Assembly (NCBI RefSeq): GCF_008831285.2
Contig: NC_045146.1
Location: 22,399,703-22,463,702, forward strand
Reading direction: 5' to 3'
DNA from: Nymphaea colorata
Lineage: Eukaryota; Streptophyta; Magnoliopsida; Nymphaeales; Nymphaeaceae
Length of the DNA stretch: 64,000 nucleotides
The notes under the pieces: model-generated
Database searches by the model: none
Seen by the model: only the letters and a program-made list of their open reading frames with translations
Told to the model about the DNA's origin: nothing
Part shown: one piece after another, positions 12,936 through 24,570 of the stretch
How positions within the stretch are numbered: position 1 is the stretch's first letter
Layout of the letters: every line of letters starts with the position of its first letter
Position numbers and translations under genes: made by a program

Positions 12936-13853
12936 ATTTATGGAGATTTTTGTATCTGTCATTATTGATCTGCCCTAAATTCCCATTTTCATGGAGAAAC
13001 TCATAAAACACGCTACAATTTGATAAGTAGAGAACGACTACCCAAATTCGACAACACTGCTTATCTATTGTTTTCTATAACTTAAATATCTTTATAACTT
13101 ACGAACTACTTTTCAATTAAAAACAAGATGTTAAATTAATGGCAACAGAAAGGTTTTCATTATGGTGGAAAAAGTACATCTAGTTTCAAGAAGCAGCACA
13201 GAGTTTTAATTATGAAGTTCAAGAGCTACCAAAGTTGCCTGAATTCAACTATTGTTACTGCCGATCACACTTACCTAGCATAATTATACTACAATTAGGA
13301 TAGTATAAAGTATCGTTGATGTTAACCTTCGTTTATGAGGCTTACGAATTAGGTAGATTTTGCTTACACAGTCCCCTAGAACATTCTACAGCAGCATGCA
13401 TGCTCGATCCATATCTGAATGGTAACAAAAGGATAGTCAAGTTTAACATCAACATGCTTCATGTTATTGTACCAATTAAAAGTCGTGGGCGCGTACATAT
13501 TTGTAAAGTTTTCTATTTCTTCTTTCGATCTCCTTTTTTCTGTTTCTATCCTTAAATGAAGCAGCAATTCATCATCATCATGGATCAATTTGATCATCAT
13601 TGGCAATGGGTACATCGAAAAATTGAATTAATGATCGAAACACAGACTTCTGCCGCCGCTTCTTGATTAAAGAATGTTTTGAATTGAACAAGATTAACAA
13701 AAAATTAGAAGAAAAATGGTTGATCGTGATATCCTTTGACAAAATGGGGTATCAGAGTACTTGACCTCTCTAGAACTAGTGAACTTCCTGCCTCTCTACC
13801 AAGAAACACCAGCTGCTCTCTAATCTCTTTGAACAGATCAGGTGCTCTTTTGA

Positions 13854-13856
<3 letters not shown>

Positions 13857-13892
<36 letters not shown>
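13857..13892. repeat. (GA)18 microsatellite upstream of MIR399
   Basis: A pure GA run of 36 bases, 11 bases before a P1BS box. Confidence 0.9.
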
Positions 13893-13898
<6 letters not shown>

Positions 13899-13902
13899 CG
13901 AA

Positions 13903-13910
13903 GGATATTC
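13903..13910. promoter_or_regulatory. P1BS box (PHR1-type site), distal
   Basis: GGATATTC fits GNATATNC, the palindromic site bound by PHR1-type MYB factors in phosphate-starvation promoters. It lies about 450 bases upstream of the MIR399 hairpin. An 8-base degenerate motif can occur by chance; the context raises its value. Confidence 0.55.
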
Positions 13911-14218
13911 GCGTTCAGGCACCCATCAGTCTACTTTTTTGCTCCATGCATCAATTCATCCACTTTGCATCTTTTTCTCCATTTTCAGCTTTCTCCTCCC
14001 ATCCTTGTCCTGGAAAACATACCCCTGAGACCCTGAGAAGCGTCAAGTTCAACAGGTTGAATAAGAGCAATTCTTGAGGAGATAATAGATATAACGTTAC
14101 CAGCGTCATGGCTACGAGAATAACTCCGTTGACATGGTCAGCGACAGGAGATGGCCATGAAAAGGCTGGCCTGCCGCACAACAAAAAGCAGCTCAGGGTA
14201 TCCATGGTATAACCACCA

Positions 14219-14226
14219 GCATATGC
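14219..14226. promoter_or_regulatory. P1BS box (PHR1-type site), proximal
   Basis: GCATATGC is a full GNATATNC match, 78 bases upstream of the TATA box and immediately before a CT tract. This is a typical position for a P1BS in MIR399 promoters. Confidence 0.65.

Positions 14227-14228
<2 letters not shown>

Positions 14229-14276
<48 letters not shown>
14229..14276. repeat. (CT)24 microsatellite in the MIR399 promoter
   Basis: A 48-base pure CT run between the proximal P1BS box and the TATA box. CT-rich tracts are common near plant core promoters. Confidence 0.92.
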
Positions 14277-14279
<3 letters not shown>

Positions 14280-14303
14280 CAAACCCCTAAACCTTGGAGG
14301 GTT

Positions 14304-14309
14304 TATAAA
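14304..14309 (+). promoter_or_regulatory. TATA box of the MIR399 transcript
   Basis: TTTATAAAC contains TATAAA. A start about 30 bases downstream (near 14335) would place the transcript start just 5' of the hairpin. Confidence 0.6.
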
Positions 14310-14350
14310 CAGGTGGGGGGAGGTTCTGTGAGTAGCAACTTAGCCTGTGT

Positions 14351-14458
14351 GAGCAAAGCACTTGTAGGGCTTCTCTCCGTTTGGCAGACAAACCAGGAGC
14401 CCGCACTCTCCTTCATCTTCTCTGCCAAAGGAGAGTTGCTCTGCAACTGCTTCTGCTC
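14351..14458 (+). ncRNA. MIR399: MIR399 precursor hairpin
   Basis: The 3' arm holds a 21-nt segment (14423-14443) beginning TGCCAAAGGAGAGTTGC, the miR399 sequence. As remembered, it differs from the Arabidopsis miR399b/c type only at position 18 (C to U). The 5' arm at about 14366-14388 (GGCTTCTCTCCGTTTGGCAG) pairs with it with one bulged base, a two-base internal loop near the mature 3' end and a G:U pair. Pairing continues outward: GAGCAAAGCACTTG at 14351 against CAACTGCTTCTGCTC ending at 14458. The loop is about 35 bases. Family role: miR399 is induced by phosphate starvation, directs cleavage of PHO2 (UBC24) mRNA and so raises phosphate uptake. Two P1BS boxes and a TATA box lie upstream. 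Not an open frame; peptides called here would be spurious. Confidence 0.9.
14423..14443 (+). ncRNA. MIR399: Predicted mature miR399
   Basis: Twenty-one bases on the 3' arm, starting with U as usual for AGO1-loaded miRNAs. The seed (GCCAAAG) is unchanged from the family. Confidence 0.85.
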
Positions 14459-16557
14459 AATAATGGTGCCTTATCAGCTGCTGACCTAGAGTTGAACTCA
14501 CATTCTGCTTCTCATGAAGCATGGTATTTACTGTCGTGTTTCTTCTGTCTTTTTGTTTTCAGGATTGATGAACTCAGGATGGATGAACTCATGATCAGGG
14601 TCACCAGCTAGTTTTTTTTATGGAATGACTTTTAATTTTCGATCTGTTTATTTTGTGTTCATGCTAGTAAGTTGGATATGTAAATTTGTTATGGTAATAA
14701 GTTCGTTGTTCTTGTTGAAGATAATATTTCATGTGATTTCTGCCGCTGCCGTGGAGCATTTTGTGAGTTTAGAGCAGGAACCAGAGCCTTTTTAAACATA
14801 ATGAAGAATCATTTTTGTCATAAACTCATCAATGTACCAAAAGTTAATTTCAAATTCTTTTCATCTTTCAGAACTTTAGATTTCATCCCTTAGGTTTAGC
14901 AGTCAAAGTTAGCTAAAGTCTTGCTGAAATCCCTGTGTTCCTCTTTATTTCTTTCAGCCCTCAACATCAGTATATGTTGAGCCGTGGTTGTCCCCAATCA
15001 TGAGGTCTTATATACAGCAAGGTGCTTATTATGCACCGGTGCTCCATGATCAGTCTCAACACTGTTGAGATGGTTGTGAAACGCCTTTTCTGATCATCAA
15101 TCTCAACAATATTGACATGGTTACATATGCAGATATAATGCTGCACTTACTATGTACATTTCTTGTTTACGTCTTTGCAAAATATAATCTCGAACTGAGT
15201 TTTTTCCCTTTTTGCTTCTTTGGTTGCAGATTATCGGCCTGATAATGAAATGTTTTACCAGCCACAACATCTACATGTGTGCGTGTTCGTGTGAATATAA
15301 AGTATAAACTGTTTGTGTTCTCCTTTTGCCTTTTGCATTCTCTATAAGGCTGTTTGGTATTAGGAGCACCGTGTGAGTGTTCTATGAATCTTTTCCAAAA
15401 TTTAAATACATATATGAAACACAGGCACAAGTGTTATATAAATCAGTCCTTATTTTGAGACAGAATTATGGAACAGTAATACACTGCTTAAAGCGCCAAA
15501 CCACTCCTAAGCTCTTTTTTAATTTGCACGCGGACAAGCTCAAGATGAGTTATTGGCTAGCTTCGTAAGTCAAACTGCATACTACAAACTACATATACTG
15601 CATGTGAATGGAGGTATGATTATATAGTTAAAGTGTTCATCCTACAAACGGATATGATTATATAGGTAAAGTGTGCATCCTACAAACGGATACACCACAT
15701 GTAGATCGGATAGTTTCGGCCTTTTTCCATGAACACATGACCTTGCAAGCATATTCAGCATGCTTCATTTATTGGTAATTAACTAGTTTTTCGATAAGAA
15801 AGGCAGTACTGAACATTAGACTCATGAATTTTAAACCACATAAAAGCCTATAATTATGTGCCACATTAAATATTTTGTACAAAATCAAGCGTGCAAAAGC
15901 ACTGAAAATTACCTTTTCTTTTCTAGCTAGAGAGAATTGCACCTAGACCAGCAGACTTAGTCGGACTGTCGACAGCACAAAACCACATCGCCAGTGCCCT
16001 CTTCCTGAAATGTGATCTATTAGCTAAAGCATGAAAGATGAATTAGTTAAATTAAACTTGAAAGTTCTAGTACTTTAAGGCTACCACATGATGTTGTCCT
16101 CTTAAGGCTTGGTGCATGGTCGCGCCTTGTTAATTTCCAAAAAAAAAAAAGAGTATTTAGAAGAAAGGGTTTACAACTTTACATGATTCGAACATGATTT
16201 AATTGTTAAGAGATTGCATACAGGATCAAGAGATGGGATTCCTGAAGCTCTTGCAAAAAAGCCCGCGGTTAGGCCCGTAAAGTTTGCTGATTTAGAGCAT
16301 TTTTCCCGGTCAAGCCAAAAACCTTCTCCGGAAGGTCATCAATCTATGCCATCGACCAGGTAAAATATATTTTTGCAAAACAAAGTTGGTAGCTTGTGTT
16401 TATAGAGCATGATCAACACAAAGTAAAGAGCAAAGTTGAGATTTTTCTGTTAAAAACTATAATATTGACTGATGCAGCCGATATCTGTCACAAAGTTCTT
16501 GTTTTTTGTATAGCTAGACCAATCAAGATATGGATCCCCATATGATTGCTCGGAAAA
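14459..16557. other. MIR399 3' flank and gene-free DNA
   Basis: The first few hundred bases may belong to the primary miRNA transcript. A 38-bp unit is duplicated in tandem at 15615-15652 and 15653-15690 (TATGATTATATAG...CAAACGGA). Nothing else could be supported. Confidence 0.45.
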
Positions 16558-16895
16558 AATTTGTAGTTCTAGAATTCAAATAACGTCCTAACCCAGTTTA
16601 ATGACCCTTCTCATGCTTTCTGAGAGGACATTTAATTTGCAGCTAAGGCTGCCAAATTGAGCCCTGAAGTCAGTTTCACAACCATGATACATAATGATAG
16701 AACATTCACTTCTCTCCCAATGTTTCATTTGGTATTTCTCCTATAATTTCCTCCTTTTCTAATCTTCTGATCAGATCAGCTATCTCTGCGCAAACTGTTT
16801 CTAATTTATTATATATTTTTTGTACACTTATCAAGCTGTTTTCTAAACTTATTTCTATTTCTTCTTCGTATGGTCATTCTACATTCTCTTTGCAG

Positions 16896-17012
16896 TCTCC
16901 TGGAAAATTACATGAGCATTATTCTGGGGAGTTTGTGATCTTCTACATTTCTTCTGCTGCTGCCCTACAAAAAACTACTAGCATCATAGACGAGCCCCGA
17001 CTGGAAATGTGA
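16896..17012 (+). pseudogene. Exon-like remnant, frame-damaged copy
   Basis: After a pyrimidine-rich tract and TTTGCAG acceptor, the frame reads SPGKLHEHYSGEFVIF... and runs to TGA. The equivalent in the second unit (24445-24570) ends ...LLASQTSPTENVKIR. One extra A in the A-run near 16970 shifts the frame here. The parent family is not recognised. Confidence 0.35.
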
Positions 17013-17430
17013 AAATCAGATAGATGAATTGGTGCAACTCACGTTTACAACCACAAGTGCAATAGCTTGTATATTTCTGCCGTTGAATATTTTTTGAGAA
17101 AAATAAAGAGACAGACTCTTCTACATGTATCAAAGCAAAAATATCTTCTTAACATATTTTTAACTCTGCCACCTTTTGCAGAAGCCTAAGCAGGCATAAG
17201 CCCCAAGCGCAGGGGTACTGGGGTACGTGTTTGCATGTTCGAGCTGAACAGATGTTGGGCTCAACCCCAATAGGACACGGGCTCGGGGGGCAGGCCAAAT
17301 ATGCGCTTGGCTCAAATACATAAACTCGCCGCGAGGTAATGGTGACCGAGTTTTATGTTATGAAGAGCGTAACTAAGTCTGCATAAGCTCGGCTGCTCGA
17401 GTGTTCCACTTGTTTGGTTAATGGGGATAA

Positions 17431-17646
17431 ATGAACGCAGGTTTGAGAGACGAGGAAGTGAGAGGTATGCTCGAAAAAGAAAACAATAAATTGAGGGAAA
17501 AGTCACGAGCTCTGATGGTCCTAATTGTGATAGAAAAAAAATTCAAAAGAGCACAAGTTTTATCCGAGCTCTGCAGACTCATGTTTTCTTTTTCCCCCAC
17601 TTCTCCGATAAATGTATCAGCTTATGCCCTCTCACTAAAGAAATGA
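17431..17646 (+). other. Coiled-coil-like open frame, identity unknown
   Basis: A 71-codon frame preceded by an acceptor-like ACGCAG encodes a charged heptad-like stretch (RGMLEKENNKLREKSRALM, then VIEKKFKRAQVLSELCRLM). The corresponding part of the second unit lacks it. It may be an exon remnant; there is no evidence that it is expressed. Confidence 0.25.
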
Positions 17647-18284
17647 CCATCAGAGCCATTTGGCAAGTCGGCTTCATCGACAAAAATGGCAAATTGAATG
17701 GTTTTGGGACCAAAAGCGCCTCCTTGGAATGATGAACACCATTTTGTAGATGGTTAAAAAATCCAAATCCTTCTGTAAATTGCTGAAATGTACAATACAA
17801 TACAAATTTACAGGCACAAGAGCACGTCGACAAAGTGTTGGCAGTTAAAATATTATAATATTTTCTGCATTGACAAACATATAACAGTTGAAGAGTTGCT
17901 GATCTTAATGGAGCACTGATGCGCATACAATTAAACAAATTTTAGCACAGGAAAGGCTAGAAGATGCAGCTTCGACCAAAAGGAAATATAAGATGAAAAA
18001 GGTTATGAGCACCGAGCTCCAGCCAAGGAACCATTTTGGGAACTGAACATTACAGTTCAAGCCATTCCAGTTAATCATCCCTCCCAGGTTACTTGTTGCC
18101 CAACTACCAATCGACCATAAAACATGCTCTGTCCATTAGGATAGTGAAATTACAGAGGAAGGAGTAGAGCATCCTGAAGTAGATATATATCCTAGTGTTG
18201 TTTCATTCCACTACCAACCACTTGATCTTTTTCAGATGGCTCCTGATGCACTTCTTCTTCATCAAGCTATATTACCGCTGAAAA

Positions 18285-20741
18285 CTAACCCCCATGTAAG
18301 GTTGAGATGAAAACTACCTCATCCTTTTCTGACAAAGATGCATCAAGCTGACCAGAGAGTTCCCAATCGCAGTCATTTATCAGCACCAAGATGCCAGGTC
18401 TCCTAAAGGAAAATAAATAAAGCATAAAAATAGAATATCCATGAGAATCAATTCCAAAAGAATAATCAGAGTATTTGACATTATTTGAATGCTTGCTCTC
18501 AGATTGATAATTAATATTGCCTATTGGAGACGCAAAAACAAACAGATTTATCCAAACATTCACTTGGACACATACACAGTTTCTCCCTTCATGAACATTT
18601 CAGGTCTCTGCTTGATCACATTGCTGTGGACCCATGAGAGTAAATCTCTCATTGTTAACTGCAATATATAAGCACTTGTCTCAGAAGCTGAAACTCTGCC
18701 TACTGCAAAAACCAGAGAACAACATGCAAAGCAAGAGAGATTACCTGGTCCTCGCCAGTTTCCAAGTTAACATCAACATGATGCTTCTTTACAGAAGCAC
18801 AAAGAAGCTCCAAACCACCACTGCACAATGAGTAAAAAATTTGAATTGATTTAAAAAATTTAAGAAGGAATATACATAAACAGAAGAAATCACTTCCCAT
18901 TCATTTGCATTAACATTTACCAGTTAACCGAAGGTATACAAAATAGCTCACAAAAATACCAACTTTATAAATTTGTAAGTGAAGTTAATCGCAGATAACA
19001 TTTTACAGTTTGTCTATAATGTCTAAAGCCCATGATCTCAGGAAAAAAAAAAAACCATGGGATAGGAGAGATCTAAAGAGACAAATGGCAGGAAAGAGTA
19101 GGAAAAACAACAAAATTACCATTACATCCTATCCTAAAATATCCTGAGAAGTAAGACCTATACCTTTTCCGTGGATATGACAGGGAAATTGTCTTCCCTT
19201 CAAGATCTGTGACAATTTAAATTAAGTATGCAAAGCCGACACAATATTCTTGAAATCTTTTTACAAAACTGGATTTTTTTTTGTTCCATCCTACCCTTTG
19301 CTGTTGTTTCATTATAAACAGTATCGATCATAACAATCAGATCAAGAGCACTCTGTCTGATCCATATAGTGATATAGCTATCTTAAAAGTTTACAGAAGC
19401 TCCCATAAAATGTGGTGTACGTGGTTATGTAGAAGGAAAAAATTTCCAACCAAGTGCAATGGTGGGGAGTTTCATACAAACCTACAATGAGAGGTAATTA
19501 CATAAAACCAGCATACAGCATGAGAGAAAAGATGCAAATTATATGAAAAGGCATCACGGAAAATATAAGATTTTGAAACTTGGATGGAAGTAATGTTATT
19601 CATCAAATTCAACTCTTTTTGCTTTAGGGTGACAAATTAGCCAAAAACACAAGGTAAGAAAGAGAACCTTCATGCTTCCCACAGCCACGTATGGCTGCTT
19701 GGCCACCATCCTTGGATGTTCAACTGGAGAATTGTTGATCACAACAAATGGAAGAATGGGAGAAGCCAAGGAACTGCTATTAGTAAATTAGACTACTATT
19801 CTGAAGCAAGACAACTATCTCAAACTGAACACAACAAGGTGCCACCATCTTCTCCGTTAGGATCTGTGTACCCTGGATTAAAAATGGGAAAAATTTCTGT
19901 TCACAAATTCATTGAACGTAAAAGGGGAAAATATCAGGTTGCTGTATTCTGGCGAATCAAGAAAGCTTGACACTCTACCAAGTACCAACCATTAACAAAT
20001 CTTTCCATGGGCATCAAGAAATTAAATTGAGGTGAATGTTTCAAGTAGGTAGCTTCACTACCAGATTCTAATTGAAATAAACGAGAATTTCTGTCCATTA
20101 GTGTTCAAAGCATAATATGCAGTTCATCAACTCCATCATCAAAATTAAACTATTTTGTCTAACCATTAATTTCCAGGAGCAGAAAAAATTCAAATTGAGG
20201 TGAGCAGTCGAAGCAAGTATCACCGCTACTGGATTATAATACAAATAAGCGAGAATTCCCGTTCATTAGTATTCAAAGCATAATAAATATATGCAGCAGT
20301 TTATGAACATAATAAGCGCGTGCAGCTCATGACTTCCACTATGCAGTACGTGAACTCCGCCAAATTTCACTATTTCAGATGCATCAATTTTGATGCATCA
20401 GGTTTATGTTTCAACCACAAGAAATCACCACAATATATCCAACAAGTACTCAAGCATAAAAACGTCCCGAACTCGATCCCTAGAACCCCTGAAGCCCGAA
20501 CCAACAAACGGTTACCAGTCCATCCTCTTCCATACTCGGAACCTCCAATTCACGTAGTCCAGAGCAGCCACCAAACATATAAGAAGCATCCATTATCACG
20601 AAACCCAGATTTCTAAACTACCCCAACAACGAATTAGTAAAACCGGCATTCATTAAACCAACAAGTAGATTATGAACAGAAAGTCTGACCCAATGAATCG
20701 AGCAAAGAGAAAACTTACCCGAATTCGAGAGTCAAATGCAT
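18285..20741 (-). CDS. URM1: URM1 ubiquitin-related modifier, copy A
   Basis: Minus-strand exons in order: 20741-20719, 18820-18745, 18658-18576, 18402-18285. Sizes 23+76+83+118 = 300 bases, a complete 99-residue protein; introns are GT-AG, the first about 1.9 kb. Sequence blocks [55 protein letters not shown] and [10 protein letters not shown] match the whole URM1 family. The C-terminal Gly-Gly is the residue pair activated by an MOCS3-type E1 and converted to a thiocarboxylate. Family roles: sulfur carrier for 2-thiolation of wobble uridine in tRNA (with CTU1/CTU2) and a protein modifier. The start is fixed by the conserved N-terminus. Copy B, 7.7 kb away, differs at two residues (E28K, H44R). 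Confidence 0.96.
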
Positions 20742-21948
20742 TTGTGTAAGCCCCAGTGGAGAAACCCTAGCAGACCCCTCTTTCCCTCCCGCCCTCTCTC
20801 CCACCTTTTTTTATGTTATTACTGGATCGGACGTGAACCCTGAACTGATAAAGGAGGGAAGCGAGACCCGCAAACGTGATCCATTTAGCTTGTTGGACCA
20901 ACTGAAGGCCCTAGTATCAGTAACAGTGACAAACTACCAAACTTTCGGACCAAGATTGAGATCTCGTTGCATACAATCAGACTGGAATTCATAATTGATT
21001 AATCCAAATCCTAGTAACGCCAAAGATCATCATGGATCTGGCGTACGTATGGGTTAGCCTGGTCTCGTCCGGTTCCATTTTAAATTTAAAATATTTATAT
21101 TGTGATGTAATTTGTGGATCTTTTAAACAATAATTTTTTAAAAAATTCTTTGGGGTCGTTAAATTGTCTCTGATCTGAAATCCTTGAGCTCTATGAATTT
21201 TGGATATCTTGAATGAGACATTTTTTTCCATGTAAAAAGGTAAAAGAAGAATTTCAAATCTGGATTCTAGGTCTGACTTAAGACCCTCAATTTCATCAAC
21301 CATAGACTTTAACATGAATCTATTACTACATTTTTAAAGTGTGTCATGTTATATCCATATCATATTCATGGATTTCAAACGTAAAGTGAACAAACACCCC
21401 CTTGAAAAATCAAAGATCTTGAGCCATTGCAACCATTCCTTGAATGTGTATTATGTGTTTTCTTGTTATTTCAAAGTGTTTGCTAAACATAAAGGCATAT
21501 TATAACAATGAAACCCAAGTCACGTGGTGGATCACCTTAATTTATTAGTACATAAATAAAAAAACGCCTACTAAATCTCTCAAAAGGCTGCACGTACATG
21601 TACACATGGAAACATTTAATACTATTATCCCATAATCGTGGAGTAAATTAATTATCCACACTATTCTCCAACAAGATTTTTTTCGAAAATATAATTATTC
21701 CATCTACCTGTTGCAAGGGTTGTTGAAGACCCATAAATTATTCATTTCTTTTTTTATATATATAAAAAAAAATTGAATGATAAGAGTCATTCAAATTCAT
21801 TTATGAGGGTTGTCTAATCTATCGTGACAAACATTTAAGAAAAAACACAAGTACAAAAACTGAACTCTATTGATCACTAATTTTTTCTTTGTTTTTTTAT
21901 GAACCCTTTTAAATATACTAACCCATGAGTTCACCATCCACCCATATT

Positions 21949-21950
<2 letters not shown>

Positions 21951-21994
<44 letters not shown>
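21951..21994. repeat. (AT)22 microsatellite
   Basis: A pure AT run present in unit A; unit B has only a short TATAT remnant at the matching place (near 29862). Confidence 0.92.
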
Positions 21995-21996
<2 letters not shown>

Positions 21997-22132
21997 CCAA
22001 GATTTGGTGACGTGTGGCAAAGGATCTTTCTTATAAAATGTCTTGAGATACGCATTACTTCGATTGGAGATAGATAGAGAGAGTTTTAATAGTGAGAGAA
22101 AGATTTTCACGTGAAAACTTTACTTATTTTTA

Positions 22133-22387
22133 TCATATATTTGGTTGTTTATTTTGATAAGTGACCCTTAAAACTAAGGTTATTGAATTAGTGCCCCACC
22201 AACCAAAATTTCTGGGTCCGCTAGTGCTTCTAATAACAGCAGGACCAAGTAGCAAATCACGGATGATAGAGGAGTTTGCTACCTCAATGGTAGGAGCCCG
22301 CCAAGTTACATTATAAACCTCTTGCATAATTGAACATGTCCCAAACAAATGTAATGTTGTTTCCTCATGAAAGCGACAAGACAACAT
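22133..22387 (-). mobile_element. Fragment of non-LTR retrotransposon (zf-RVT-like)
   Basis: The 84-codon minus frame contains SCRFHEETTLHLFGTCSIMQ followed by EVYNVTW. This fits the C/H..ET..HLF..C pattern of the zinc-binding region that follows reverse transcriptase in plant LINE elements. No reverse transcriptase remains nearby. It lies in the part of unit A that is absent from unit B. Confidence 0.55.
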
Positions 22388-23653
22388 TTGCTAGTAAGAT
22401 GGAAGCGGAACCTTTTAGGTTGCATTTGATAGCCTTGGAATTTAGACCTGAGGCTGGAGAAAAGGTCTCTTTGAGAGATCATTAGTTTATTGTCCCAATA
22501 GCATGAATTTTAAGTTCATGCCACATGTTAATAACCATGAATTTAAGGTTGAATGGACCTTAAATCTATGGATCTGAAATCTCAATTCACCATGGTTGTC
22601 AGATCTGCAGTGAAACAAAAGTTGTTTCGAACTTGAACTCTACCATTTAGAATGAAGCATGTCGAAGATTGAGGCCAGTCCTTTTTGGGAAGGCCAAACT
22701 AATTTTTTAAATTGTATAAGGGGTTAGATACAGTTTCCAAAATTTTATAGTTGTCAGATGAAGATTTTTCAAAATTATAACTACTAATTTTTTTTTTCCT
22801 TTTCTTTTGTATGTGTGCATGGAACAAAAAAAGATAGTTTGATCTTTAGATAAAACAGTCAATGGCATTGTATCAAGTGGAGCCTGCTCCCCATGAAACA
22901 TGCACATGGGTACCCTTTATTTGCAAAACTATTTATAAATAGAATCTTAAGTAATTGTTTGGCAATTAAAATACTTTGTGAGGATTCTATAAACCTATCT
23001 TAAAGATTAGGGCAGATTGGGACTAGAAATCAATTTTTCAAATTGGTTTTATGCACTTATAGTCCTAAGCAGTTTTGATGCTCACCTAAAATCTCTCAGT
23101 TACTGTAACCATTGTTGGATTTGGGGAAAACCTAAGGAGCTAGTTATTTATATCCAGTGAGACTAAGTAATATATTGTTGATTACACATGAAGAGTCCCT
23201 TAGAAGGAAACTCCAAAACTGACATACTCTTCAACTTCCTCCTCTTCTTCTTGTGCTGTTTACTGCAGGGACGAGTTTTACATGGAACTAAAGCCGCTGG
23301 TAATCTTACAGGTGACCACTTGCAACTTCCATTGCATCGTAAGTTTCCCCAACACGGTCCGTAGGCTTTTCATGCTAATCCTTTAGTCAAACCTCTCGCG
23401 TGGGAGTGCCCAGTTTTACTGGAAACGAAATTTATGTACAGAGAACAATAGGAACCTGATCACAGGCTTTACAGAAAAGGAGACAAAAAAGACCACAGCC
23501 TCAGTCTGTCCAAATTGTGCTGCATGGGGACCCCATTCTAACCTTCTCATTCTCTCTCTCTCTTCCCACAGGCAAAGTTTCACTGCCACCATTCGAAAGA
23601 AGGTCGTGTGCCACTTGTGCGGCTGGTCAGATCAGTAGGCATGCAGCAGCCGA

Positions 23654-23866
23654 GTGGTTGATCATTCATGGCTCTCTCTCTCACAGAGGCGCAGTCAGGG
23701 GAATTCAATTCCCACAAACAACGACGCCCGCAGCCGCACATGCCCGGGCAGAGAAAATGATGTGACAACTCCCCAAAGAAAGTTGGAATCCATAACTCCC
23801 CAAAACATGCAAGCCAGCATTTATTGGGTCAAGTCTCCTGCGACTCGTGATTCCCTGACGCCCTGA
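23654..23866 (+). other. Conserved unidentified open frame in unit A
   Basis: A 70-codon frame (MVDHSWLSLSQRRSQGNSIP...). From SLSQRR to the stop it is the same peptide as the frame at 31613-31813 in unit B. An acceptor-like CTTCCCACAG lies upstream at about 23564-23573. The other frames of this block are also open, so the coding frame, if any, is uncertain. The family is unknown. Confidence 0.3.
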
Positions 23867-24060
23867 ATTTTCCAATGCTTTTCTTCTTCTCTTCACAGAA
23901 CTTCTAAATGCCTGTAAATGTCAAATACTTTATATATCCAATGGAACTGCCAAGCTATTCAGGGGATTTGACTTGAGTCCACTTGCAAGCTTAGTTCTGC
24001 AAAGTCTGGAATTCAATACTCAATTTCTTTGACTAATAAAAACTACAAACTGATGGGACT

Positions 24061-24109
24061 CTAGGCGGTAAGTAGTTCAACCAATTGAATGATAAGAGTC
24101 ATTCAAATT
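24061..24109. other. Junction between the two duplicated units
   Basis: About 24088-24110 reads TTGAATGATAAGAGTCATTC, also found at 21772-21791 inside unit A. It is followed at once by the sequence that begins both units (TTGTAGTTCTAGAATTC). Confidence 0.6.
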
Positions 24110-24444
24110 TGTAGTTCTAGAATTCAAATAACGTCCTAACTGACTTCAGGCCTCAATTTGGCAGCTTTCTGAGAGGACCTTTAATTTGCAGCTAAAGCTG
24201 CCAAATTGAGGCCTGAAGTCAGTTTCACAACCATGATACATAAAGATAGAACATTCATTTCTGTCCCAATGTTTCATTGGTATTTCTCCTATAATTTCCT
24301 CCTTTTCTAATATTCTGATCAGATCAACTTACCTCTGTGCATTCTGTTTCTAATTTATTATATATTTTTTGTACACTTATCAAGCTGTTTTCTAAACTTA
24401 TTTCTATTTCTTCTTCGTATGTTAATTCTACATTCGCTTTACAG

Positions 24445-24570
24445 TCTCCTGGAAAATTACGTGAGCATTCTTCTGGGGAGTTTGTGATATTTTTACCTTC
24501 TTCTGCTGCTGCCCTACAAAAACTACTAGCATCACAGACTAGCCCCACTGAAAATGTGAAAATCAGATAG
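24445..24570 (+). pseudogene. Exon-like segment, intact copy of the 16896 remnant
   Basis: Preceded by a long pyrimidine-rich tract and CTTTACAG. It encodes SPGKLREHSSGEFVIFLPSS, then AAALQKLLASQTSPTENVKIR and TAG. It looks like a last exon, but no upstream exons of the same gene were found, so it is probably a gene fragment. The family is not recognised. Confidence 0.35.

Larger units (their letters stand above)
10508..13850. other. Gene-poor intergenic DNA with old repeats
   Basis: No supported gene. Between 10560 and 10870 the words GGATCC/GGATCCGA/CGGAT recur in a degenerate repeat. A SINE-like element and a MITE-like element are listed separately. The interval 11850-12080 has a short frame on each strand without recognisable content. 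Confidence 0.5.
16558..24060. repeat. Tandem segmental duplication, unit A (carries URM1 copy A)
   Basis: Collinear with 24110-32010. Matched anchors: 16561/24108 (GTTCTAGAATTCAAATAACG), URM1 exon 4 18285/25940, URM1 start 20741/28491, 21118/29016 (GGATCTTTTAAACAATAA), 22001/29876 (GTGACGTGTGG), 23390/30535 (GTGGGAGTGCCCAGTTTTA) and about 24040/31985. The offset changes from about 7.55 to 7.95 kb because of indels. Unit A alone carries about 1.2 kb (22120-23380) including a LINE-like fragment. Confidence 0.93.

Noticed and set aside
14151..14611. Open frames over the MIR399 locus (112 and 76 codons)
   Set aside because: The long SLSLSL run is the CT microsatellite, and the rest is the hairpin. 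The structure and miR399 identity explain the sequence better.
20320..20616. 98-codon plus frame
   Set aside because: It lies inside the first intron of URM1 copy A on the opposite strand, and the matching region of copy B is broken by indels.
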